From: Roseovarius halotolerans | GTDB taxonomy: Bacteria > Pseudomonadota > Alphaproteobacteria > Rhodobacterales > Rhodobacteraceae | Assembly (NCBI RefSeq): GCF_900172255.1 | Contig: NZ_FWFU01000001.1 | Coordinates: forward strand, 1,054,001 to 1,118,000 | Direction: 5' to 3' | DNA length: 64,000 nt | Part shown: in pieces, positions 19,028 to 26,221 of the stretch | How the letters are laid out: each line of letters opens with the position of its first letter | Numbering within the stretch: the first letter of the stretch is position 1 | The notes under the pieces: generated by a model | What the model saw: the letters and a program-made list of their open reading frames with translations, nothing else | Databases searched by the model: none | Told to the model about the DNA's origin: nothing | Translations under genes and position numbers: made by a program

Positions 19028-19489
19028 TCAGGGTCGGTCGCTATCGGGGTCGGACGGCCGCTGCGCGGGACTGTCCCCAAGCGAATCGACATCGCGCGAC
19101 AGCTCCTTGAGGAACCTGTCTCCGGTGGCGAGGCGCTTGCCGAGGGTCTGAATGAAGCCCTCGAACCGTTCCACGCCTTTCGCGCGGGCGGACGATTGCC
19201 CGGTGTCGGAGATCGGCGGCGTGATCGTCAACCAGAACTGGACGAACAGCGAAAGCGTCTCGCCGAGCACGGCGAGATCTTCGTCGAGCCCGTCCATCTG
19301 TCGGCCGAGCCTGTCCAGGCGGCGCGTCATGGCCGCCTCCAGCCGATCCGCTGCGTCGCCGGACAGGAAGGAAGCGACGGACGCCTCCACGATGGCGGAT
19401 TTGGAGACATTGCGGCGCAGCGCCAGCATCTCGACCTGTTGCAGCAATTCGGGATCGAAATAGACGTTCATGCGGGTTCGTGTGGCCAT
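19028..19489 (-). CDS. CopG-family ribbon-helix-helix protein
   Basis: A 153-aa protein. Residues 1-45 form a ribbon-helix-helix DNA-binding domain (RMNVYFDPELLQQVEMLALR, then VSKSAIVEASV). The rest is helical, with a heptad-like stretch at ~55-80. It is 11 bp downstream of traG and upstream of trbB, the usual place for this gene in trb-type ICEs; it probably represses or senses the transfer operon. The C-terminal tail is rich in Asp/Ser/Pro. Confidence 0.8.
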   Translation of the reverse strand: MATRTRMNVYFDPELLQQVEMLALRRNVSKSAIVEASVASFLSGDAADRLEAAMTRRLDRLGRQMDGLDEDLAVLGETLSLFVQFWLTITPPISDTGQSSARAKGVERFEGFIQTLGKRLATGDRFLKELSRDVDSLGDSPAQRPSDPDSDRP

Positions 19490-19500
19490 GGGAGGGTTCC

Positions 19501-21480
19501 TCAAAGCTCGATCCCGTCATCGGGGTTCATCGACGCCTGCCGGGCGACCGCGCGCATGCGCTGACGCAGGGCGCGGGCTTTGGCCGCGTCCAGGTCCGGT
19601 TCGTCGTCAAGGATGTCGAACTCCCGCGCCGGAGACGGCGGCGGAACGATTTCCTCATGCTCGGGCAATTCCGGTTCACGGCGGATGCCGGCATTGGCCG
19701 GATCGCCTTCCGTTCCGCTAGCCATGGACTGGGCATCGCCCTTCTGCGCGACCAACCGGCTCGACCAATCATCGGATGACGGGTTCGTGGCGGGACCGGC
19801 CGCCGGATCGGGTGGGGTCAGGAGGCGTTCAGTGAACCGCGAATCCTCGAAGTAGCGCGCCTTGGTGGCGCGGATCGGCGGCGTGCCCGCGACCATGACG
19901 ATTTCATCGGTGGGCGGAAGCTGCATGATCTCGCCCGGCGTCATCAATGGCCGAGCCGTCTCCTGCCGGGACACCATGAGATGCCCGAGCCAGGGCGCGA
20001 GGCGATGGCCGGCATAGTTGGTGGAATCGCGCAACTCGGTCGCGGTGCCGAGAGCGTCGCTCACCCGCTTGGCCGTCCGTTCGTCATTGGTGGCGAAGCT
20101 GACGCGGACATGGCAGTTGTCGAGGATCGAATTGTTCTGGCCGTAGGCGCGCTCGATCTGGTTGAGGCTCTGCGCGATCAGGAAGGATTTGAGGCCGTAG
20201 CCGGCCATGAACGCCAGGGCGCTCTCAAAGAAGTCGAGCCGGCCGAGCGCCGGAAACTCGTCCAGCATCAACAGCAGGCGGTGGCGCTTGCCGGAGGTGT
20301 TCAAGTCCTCGGTCAGCCGGCGGCCGATCTGGTTGAGGATCAGGCGGATGAGCGGTTTGGTGCGGTTGATGTCGGATGGCGGCACAACGAGGTAGAGGCT
20401 GACCGGCTCCTTGCTTTCGACCAGATCGGCAATGCGCCAGTCGCAGCGCGCCGTCACACGCGCCACCACGGGATCGCGGTAGAGGCCGAGAAACGACATG
20501 GCGGTGGAGAGCACGCCCGACCGTTCGTTCTCGGATTTGTTCAACAGCTCCCGCGCCGACGATGCGATGACGGGATGAACGCCGCTCGGCCCAAGATGCG
20601 GCGTGTCCATCATCGCGCGCAAGGTCGCCTCGACCGGGCGGCGCGGATCGGACAGGAAGCTGGCGACGCCCGCCAACGTCTTGTCCTTCTCGGCATAGAG
20701 AACATGCAGGATCGCGCCGACAAGCAGGGAATGGGAGGTCTTTTCCCAATGGTTTCTTTTGTCGAGGCTGCCTTCGGGATCGACCAGAATATCCGCGATA
20801 TTCTGCACGTCCCTGACTTCCCACTCGCCCTGTCGCACCTCCAGCAACGGATTGTAGGCCGACGACTTCGCGTTGGTCGGATCGAACAGCAGGACGCGGC
20901 CGTGCTTTGCGCGAAAGCCGGCTGTCAGCGTCCAGTTCTCCCCCTTTATGTCGTGGACGATGCAGCTTCCCGGCCAGGTCAGGAGCGTGGGCACCACGAG
21001 GCCGACGCCCTTGCCGCTGCGCGTCGGGGCGAAGCAAAGGACATGCTCGGGACCGTCGTGGCGCAGATAGTCGCGTTCGTAGCGGCCGAGCAGGACGCCA
21101 TCGGGGCCGAGCAATCCGGCCGCGCGGATTTCCTTGTCCTCCGCCCATCGCGCTGATCCGTAGGTGGCGACGTTCTTCGCCTCCCGCGCGCGGATGATCG
21201 ACATAAAGATGGCGGCGGCGATGGCAATGAAGCCGCCGGACGCGGCGATGATCGCACCTTCGACGAAGATCGCGGGCGCATAGGCGTCGAAGGAAAACCA
21301 CCACCAGAAGAAGGCTGGCGGGTAATAGACCGGCAGACCCGCCAGCTCGAACCACGGTGCTCCAAGCTGCGGCTGGAAGCCGAGGCGAAAGGCGACCCAT
21401 TGCGTCGCCGCCCAGGTCATCACCAGAACGATGGTGAAGACGATAGCAATCTGACCCCAAAGGATTCGGCCTCCGCGCAT
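19501..21480 (-). CDS. traG: TraG/VirD4 coupling protein
   Basis: A membrane-anchored ATPase that brings the relaxase-DNA complex to the type IV channel. It has two to three N-terminal membrane helices (residues ~8-30, 45-70, 75-100), Walker A TRSGKG with Lys157 (APTRSGKGVGLVVPTL), and Walker B LLMLDEFPALG. 659 aa. The acidic C-terminal tail (after ~560) is typical of relaxase-recognition tails. The second copy of the conserved 20-bp element lies 98 bp upstream. Confidence 0.93.
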   Translation of the reverse strand: MRGGRILWGQIAIVFTIVLVMTWAATQWVAFRLGFQPQLGAPWFELAGLPVYYPPAFFWWWFSFDAYAPAIFVEGAIIAASGGFIAIAAAIFMSIIRAREAKNVATYGSARWAEDKEIRAAGLLGPDGVLLGRYERDYLRHDGPEHVLCFAPTRSGKGVGLVVPTLLTWPGSCIVHDIKGENWTLTAGFRAKHGRVLLFDPTNAKSSAYNPLLEVRQGEWEVRDVQNIADILVDPEGSLDKRNHWEKTSHSLLVGAILHVLYAEKDKTLAGVASFLSDPRRPVEATLRAMMDTPHLGPSGVHPVIASSARELLNKSENERSGVLSTAMSFLGLYRDPVVARVTARCDWRIADLVESKEPVSLYLVVPPSDINRTKPLIRLILNQIGRRLTEDLNTSGKRHRLLLMLDEFPALGRLDFFESALAFMAGYGLKSFLIAQSLNQIERAYGQNNSILDNCHVRVSFATNDERTAKRVSDALGTATELRDSTNYAGHRLAPWLGHLMVSRQETARPLMTPGEIMQLPPTDEIVMVAGTPPIRATKARYFEDSRFTERLLTPPDPAAGPATNPSSDDWSSRLVAQKGDAQSMASGTEGDPANAGIRREPELPEHEEIVPPPSPAREFDILDDEPDLDAAKARALRQRMRAVARQASMNPDDGIEL

Positions 21481-21577
21481 ACGGGCTCCAGTCGGACAAA
21501 GAGACGGAGCCGATCAGAGAATAGGCAAATCCACTACAGGCAACAGGAAAACGGATACGGGAGGGCTGCCGGATACT

Positions 21578-21597
21578 ATCGGCGGCAAATAGGACGG
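21578..21597 (-). promoter_or_regulatory. 20-bp element shared by the trb and traG operons, copy 2
   Basis: Exact repeat of 18999-19018. It sits 6 bp beyond the LysR stop and 98 bp before the traG start, so traG probably has its own promoter rather than relying on read-through from LysR. Confidence 0.55.
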
Positions 21598-21603
21598 GTC
21601 ACG

Positions 21604-22563
21604 TCATTGCGGGCGCTCGCGCGGCTCATTCTGGATGCCACCCGGAGCCGAATCGCAGATGCGTCCCAGCTTGCCCGCGAGGACCAGCATGTTGCGGATG
21701 GCCGGGCTTTGGTTGAACGGCGACCAGATGGCCGAGAACGAAACCGGCTCCGGCTCGTCGGCGAACGGCAGGAAGACGAGGCCGGTCGTCGGCAGCAACG
21801 CGGTGGCGGCCCCGACGATGGTGATGCCGAAACCCTGCTCGACCATGGACAGCAGCGTGCCGCGCCCCACACCGAAGCGCTGAATCGAGGGCGGCGGCAA
21901 GCGCCCGGCGAGGCGCAGGATGATATGGTCGTGGACCTGCGGGCCGGTGCTGTCATAGCGCACGAGAAAGGTCTCTCCCGCCAGATCAGGCCATGTGACG
22001 GTCGACTGCCCAGCGAGCGGATGCCGTTCCGGCAGCACCGCCACCAGCGGCTCGGTCCAAATGCGCCGGGAATGGAAATCGGGCAACTCGGCCGGGCCGG
22101 CGACGAACGCCAGGTCCAGAAGGTCGGAGCGAAGCTGGATCACCGCATCGCGGGCCGTGCTTTCGGTGATCTCGACTGCGATGCCCGGATGGGTCTCCCG
22201 ATATTGTGCGATGAGTTCCGCGAGGAAGCTGCGCGGGATAAGGGCGTGGATGCCGAGACGCAGGCGACCGCACTCGCCCGAGGCGGCCAAGCCGGCGGTC
22301 TTCACCGCATGGTCGAGTTGATCGACGCCCGCTGATACTTGCTCGATAAAGCGATGACCTGCATCGGTTAGCCGGACGCCGCGTGCGTGACGCTCGAACA
22401 GAAGGATGCCTAGGTCTTCCTCTAAGGTTTTCACACGGGTGCTGACAGTCGAAACGCTGACACCCAGCGCGTTAGCAGCGTGACGGAAGTTCAGATATTC
22501 GGCAACGGCGAGTGTGTGGATGAGCGACACAAGGGGAATGCGTGATCCCAGCCGGGAAGGCAT
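21604..22563 (-). CDS. LysR-family regulator of the transfer region
   Basis: A 319-aa LysR protein: winged HTH near residues 12-60 (AANALGVSVSTVSTRVKTLEE), then a substrate-binding domain. I use the ATG at 22563 (PSRLGSRIPLVS); an in-frame ATG at 22611 would add an unusual arginine-rich 16-residue head. LysR genes next to traG are common in this ICE family, and its closeness to the duplicated 20-bp element makes it the leading candidate regulator of traG and trb (inference). Confidence 0.85.
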   Translation of the reverse strand: MPSRLGSRIPLVSLIHTLAVAEYLNFRHAANALGVSVSTVSTRVKTLEEDLGILLFERHARGVRLTDAGHRFIEQVSAGVDQLDHAVKTAGLAASGECGRLRLGIHALIPRSFLAELIAQYRETHPGIAVEITESTARDAVIQLRSDLLDLAFVAGPAELPDFHSRRIWTEPLVAVLPERHPLAGQSTVTWPDLAGETFLVRYDSTGPQVHDHIILRLAGRLPPPSIQRFGVGRGTLLSMVEQGFGITIVGAATALLPTTGLVFLPFADEPEPVSFSAIWSPFNQSPAIRNMLVLAGKLGRICDSAPGGIQNEPRERPQ

Positions 22564-22724
22564 ACCCGATCGACTATCTAAAGTCAGCGTCAAACGCCGT
22601 CTCCGTCGCATCGCTAACTGCCCCCTGTCATCCGGCGGCAGTCTTGGCCTTGGCCGGGAGAGAAAAGGCCAAGACTGCGAAAGGTATCCAAGTGGTTTGA
22701 GGACTTAATCATCTCTGATCTAAG

Positions 22725-23765
22725 TCAGAAAAACAGGTAGGTCGCGTAGCCTGCGATCATCGCCATGGCGAAGATGACCCCGACGAATGCCACGAGAAGC
22801 TTCATCGTGAAGAGGGAGCGCAGCAGGATGAGTTCGGTCAAACTGGCCCCGGCGCTTCCGATGATCAGTGCAAGGACGGTCCCTGCGCCCACTCCTTTCG
22901 CCATAAGAGCCCCGGCGAGCGGTATGACCGCCTCTGCGCGGATATACAGCGGCACGCCAATGACGGCGGCAACAGGAATAGCGAACGGATTGTCCGGACC
23001 GGCATACTGCTCAAGCAGAGCGGTCGGCATGAATCCGTAGATCAAGCTGCCGAGCGCAATGCCGACGAGCAGATAGGGTAACACGTCGACGAAGTCGATC
23101 CATGCATCCCGCCACACACCGCTGTATTTTCCCGTCTCCTTCGTTCGGACGGAAGACTGGCTGTCACAGCAGCTGCCGGACGCAGGAGTGATCTTGATTG
23201 CGGTGTCGCCGCAGGCGCTTTCCGACCGAGAGCCGCAGCTATCGGTTTTCGGACTTCCGCAATCCGGTACGGCCGGTGCAGCACCACACTGGCTTTGCGA
23301 CGAGCCACATCCGCCGGTCTCTTTCGTTGCTGTGCGACGGATATACCGCTCGAAACCGAACGCATGCATCAGCCATCCGGCACCCAGCGATACTGCAAGG
23401 GCGGCAATCACGTAGGTGGATGTGAGAGTCAGTCCGAACGTGGCCGCCAGCAAAACGACAACAACCGGGTTCAGGAGCGGGGAGGAGAAGAGAAACACCA
23501 TCATCGGACCGAACCCGGCGCGCGCTCGGATCAAACCCTTCAGCATCGGAATGGTCGAACAACTGCAGAAGGGCGTGATTGCCCCAAGACCTGCGGCGAG
23601 GAGATAGCCGCGAGTACCGGTGGAGCTGAGCAACGCTTCCACTTTGGCCGGGGGAATATGACGCTGGAGAACGCCAACCAGTGCACTGATCCCGATGAAC
23701 AGAACCGAGAGTTCGACAGCGAGAAAGACGAACATGCCGAGGGTGTCTTGCAGTTGGGGTGACAT
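22725..23765 (-). CDS. ArsP-like permease (COG0701) with cysteine-rich central loop
   Basis: A polytopic efflux permease, 346 aa, with membrane helices in two blocks (~10-135 and ~215-345). The conserved FCSCS motif is at 66-70, as in ArsP-type arsenical permeases. The loop between the blocks (about 150-205) holds seven cysteines (153, 160, 169, 177, 185, 199, 200), suggesting a metal or arsenical binding loop. It is divergent from an ArsR-family regulator and near an ArsO-like monooxygenase, so export of trivalent (organo)arsenicals is likely; the exact substrate is not shown by sequence. Confidence 0.8.
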   Translation of the reverse strand: MSPQLQDTLGMFVFLAVELSVLFIGISALVGVLQRHIPPAKVEALLSSTGTRGYLLAAGLGAITPFCSCSTIPMLKGLIRARAGFGPMMVFLFSSPLLNPVVVVLLAATFGLTLTSTYVIAALAVSLGAGWLMHAFGFERYIRRTATKETGGCGSSQSQCGAAPAVPDCGSPKTDSCGSRSESACGDTAIKITPASGSCCDSQSSVRTKETGKYSGVWRDAWIDFVDVLPYLLVGIALGSLIYGFMPTALLEQYAGPDNPFAIPVAAVIGVPLYIRAEAVIPLAGALMAKGVGAGTVLALIIGSAGASLTELILLRSLFTMKLLVAFVGVIFAMAMIAGYATYLFF

Positions 23766-23778
23766 TATGAAACCATCC

Positions 23779-23794
23779 TTCTAGATATGTCGAA
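23779..23794. promoter_or_regulatory. Putative ArsR operator, permease side
   Basis: TTCTAGATATGTCGAA is preceded by AACCAT. The same pattern AACCAT-N2-TTCTAGA-N2-T-N-TCGAA recurs exactly 60 bp away at 23831-23854. This copy ends 14 bp upstream of the permease start, where a bound repressor would block it. Confidence 0.5.
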
Positions 23795-23838
23795 ATTTCC
23801 ACTGATCTAGTTGCTTATCGCGCTCGGGTCAACCATAT

Positions 23839-23854
23839 TTCTAGAGGTCTCGAA
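23839..23854. promoter_or_regulatory. Putative ArsR operator, arsR side
   Basis: TTCTAGAGGTCTCGAA is the second copy of the element at 23779-23794, ending 15 bp upstream of the chosen arsR start. One site per divergent gene fits autoregulation plus control of the permease. Confidence 0.5.
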
Positions 23855-23869
23855 TTAATGGAGGACGGT

Positions 23870-24178
23870 ATGGATCACGAACAAGCCGCAGACAGCCTGA
23901 CCGAGCTCGGCAACACGCATCGATTGGCGGTCTTCCGCTTCCTGGTGAGGGCTGGGCATGAGGGCGCATCGGTCGGGGAAATCCAGAAAGAACTCGGCAT
24001 CCCGGCGTCTACCCTGTCACATCATCTCGCACGAATGACGAAGGTGCGACTCATCCGGCAGGAAAAACACAGCCGAACGACCATCTGCATTCCCGAGTTC
24101 CAGAACCTCGAACGGCTGATCGACTTCCTTATGGAAGAGTGTTGCGCCGGTGATGCGGAGGGGAAAGATGCCGCGTGA
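23870..24178 (+). CDS. arsR: ArsR/SmtB-family metalloregulatory repressor
   Basis: A 102-aa winged-helix repressor (HTH at about 35-60; ELGIPASTLSHHLARM). I choose the second ATG (23870) because GGAGG lies 5 nt before it; the first ATG at 23858 overlaps that site. The protein lacks the classical ELCVCDL helix-3 site, but has Cys73 and a Cys91-Cys92 pair near the C-terminus (EECC) that could bind As(III) or another soft metal. It probably controls the divergent permease and the downstream monooxygenase. Confidence 0.85.
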   Translation: MDHEQAADSLTELGNTHRLAVFRFLVRAGHEGASVGEIQKELGIPASTLSHHLARMTKVRLIRQEKHSRTTICIPEFQNLERLIDFLMEECCAGDAEGKDAA

Positions 24179-24323
24179 TCGATTTTCGCAGATGCATGAA
24201 GGACAGGCAAAAATCGGAAACCGACCCGGAAAGACGGTGCTTGGCTCGAAACTGACGACGTATGCCAGGGCTGCCGCCCGGAGCATGGTTCCAATCTCTC
24301 CCGACACCGACGTTTCCGTCTGA
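24168..24323 (+). CDS. Possible small ORF overlapping the arsR 3' end
   Basis: A 51-codon frame begins at an ATG 11 bp inside the end of arsR (GATGCCGCGTGA) and ends at a TGA at 24321-24323. The product is basic (KLTTYARAAARS) and matches nothing I recognise. Overlap with arsR is consistent with coupling, but the frame could be chance or the remnant of a lost cassette gene. Confidence 0.2.
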   Translation: MPRDRFSQMHEGQAKIGNRPGKTVLGSKLTTYARAAARSMVPISPDTDVSV

Positions 24324-24434
24324 TTTGAGCTGAAACCTCCGATCGCCAACCGGGCCTTTTCTGTTGCCGTGAGTCGGCGACGGGGAAAGCGCCGGTCTGC
24401 AATCGCCTGTCAATCCATGAGTGGGGCCGAACAC

Positions 24435-25544
24435 ATGAACGATACAAACGAATTGGTGGTTGACGTCGTTGTCATTGGCGGCGGTCAGGCTGGCCTGTCC
24501 GCCAGCTACTATCTTCGCAAAAGCGATCTCGATTTTGTTATTCTCGATGCGCAGCGTAATCCCGGTGGCGCCTGGCAGCGAGGCTGGAATTCGTTGCGGC
24601 TTTTCTCTCCCGCTGAGTACAGTTCTCTGCCGGGACGGCAAATGCCACCTTCGAAAGGTGATGGGTTTCCAACACGCATCGAAGTGCTCAACTATCTGGA
24701 AGATTACGAAAACCGCTATCGACTGCCGATCGAAAGACCGGTTCGCGTGCAAAATATCGAGAAACAGCCCAACGCGCTGCGCGTTCAAACCGACAACGGT
24801 ACGTGGCTCGCAAAGGCGGTGATCAGCGCGACCGGCACGTGGAGTAAGCCGTACATTCCGCACTATGACGGGGCTGAAACCTTCCGTGGGCAACAGCTGC
24901 ATTCTGCCGAATACGTTTCGCCAGAAGGACTGACGGGCAAAAGTATCCTGATCATCGGCGGTGGAAACTCCGGTGCCCAGATCTACGCGGAACTTTCGAG
25001 GGTTGCCGGTACGATCTGGGCGACGCTCCACCCCCCGAAATTCCTGCCAGACGATGTGGACGGACGGGTTTTGTTCGACCGGGCTTCCGCGCGTTACGGT
25101 GAAGGGAGCCCTCAGGGCGGTGCTCCTCTATCCGATCTGGGAGATATCGTAATGGTCCCTTCGGTGCTCGAAGCCAGGGATCGCGGCATCCTTCGGAGCG
25201 TGCGCCCTCCTGTCCGCTTTACGGAAGACCGCGTTGTCTGGGAGGACGGAACAACGACCGCCGTCGACGCGGTTATCTGGTGCACGGGCTTTCATCCCGC
25301 TCTGGATCATCTCGATGGCCTGGGCATCAAGCAAACCGATGGCAAGATCGCGGTGACTGGAACGCGTTCGATCGATGAACCGCGTCTCTGGCTTCTGGGT
25401 TATGGAGACTGGACCGGATTTGCCTCGGCAACTCTTGTCGGTTCGGCACGCACCGCTCGAGATACTGTTCGTGAGATAGAGCGATGCGTTGAGAGCAACG
25501 AAACTGCCCACAAATCTGTAACTGGACAGCCAGACCACATATGA
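24435..25544 (+). CDS. arsO: ArsO-like flavin-dependent monooxygenase
   Basis: A 369-aa oxidoreductase with an N-terminal FAD-binding motif (VIGGGQAGLS, residues ~12-21) and an NADPH-binding GGGNSGAQ (~180-187), plus the C-terminal ATG-type pattern CTGFHP and GYGDWTG. This two-dinucleotide layout is typical of the ArsO/flavin monooxygenases found in ars operons. I chose the ATG at 24435; in-frame ATG (24417) and GTG (24369) alternatives exist upstream. It is encoded with arsR and the ArsP-like permease; a role in oxidising arsenicals is inferred. Confidence 0.8.
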   Translation: MNDTNELVVDVVVIGGGQAGLSASYYLRKSDLDFVILDAQRNPGGAWQRGWNSLRLFSPAEYSSLPGRQMPPSKGDGFPTRIEVLNYLEDYENRYRLPIERPVRVQNIEKQPNALRVQTDNGTWLAKAVISATGTWSKPYIPHYDGAETFRGQQLHSAEYVSPEGLTGKSILIIGGGNSGAQIYAELSRVAGTIWATLHPPKFLPDDVDGRVLFDRASARYGEGSPQGGAPLSDLGDIVMVPSVLEARDRGILRSVRPPVRFTEDRVVWEDGTTTAVDAVIWCTGFHPALDHLDGLGIKQTDGKIAVTGTRSIDEPRLWLLGYGDWTGFASATLVGSARTARDTVREIERCVESNETAHKSVTGQPDHI

Positions 25545-25719
25545 AAAGTGGATCAAATCGATGACAGAAAGAGCGAACTGAAACGGATTGAGAGAATTAC
25601 TGTGCCTCCATTCTTCGGATCGGGCGCCCTTCAGAACCACAGGAAGCTTCATTTCGAGCTGGATAGTGGATTGGCTCGACGCTCATTCCGGAACGCGGAC
25701 ATAGCCCGTCGGACGATCG

Positions 25720-26010
25720 TGCCGCTCTTTGCTGCGCCAGTGTCGCCATGATGATGTCGAGCCATCCCGTTCCGGTGCCGAAAAAGCCGAACCCGGCCGC
25801 CATACAGCGAGATTGGCAATCACATCGTTGCCCGAGCAGATCCAGACAGAGCGCATGTTCGCATTTTCCTTCCCGTTAGGCGTAGAGGAGAGCAAGGCAA
25901 GCGGCATTGCAGCGAAGGCGATAAGGCCAACAACGCCCATGGTGCCCCACCCTGGAACAGTTCCGTTGAGAGCATCCCAGGTGACGCTTCCTGGTCCATC
26001 ATCGTGAATC
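25720..26010 (-). pseudogene. Remnant of a CDF-type cation transporter (C-terminal half, frameshifted)
   Basis: On the minus strand a stretch reading GTMGVVGLIAFAAMPLALL, then NANMRSVWICSGNDVIANLAV, changes frame near 25800 and continues as FGFFGTGTGWLDIIMATLA. This matches the last third of small cation-efflux proteins (MRSVW-CSRND and GTGTGWPD are hallmarks). The N-terminal half is missing and the two pieces are in different frames. Boundaries are approximate. The rest of the gene-free stretch 25545-26221 shows nothing I can assign. A decayed metal-resistance gene beside a working arsenic cassette suggests loss after cassette insertion. Confidence 0.65.
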
Positions 26011-26221
26011 TCGACGGTATCGAAGCGACCATAGTCGCGGGGCAGGCGCCGCTTCGCCGGACCATCTCTCCGCTGTTGCCCTGGCTGCCGATAAGTCGTT
26101 GAACTTCGGATTGCCGTGAGCGCTCCGGTCAAAACAATTTTCCTCGCATCGAACAAAGGAGCGCTGTGTTATTCCCGAACCGCCACTACGTGTGCGACGT
26201 TCTCGTTGGAGTTTGATCCCG

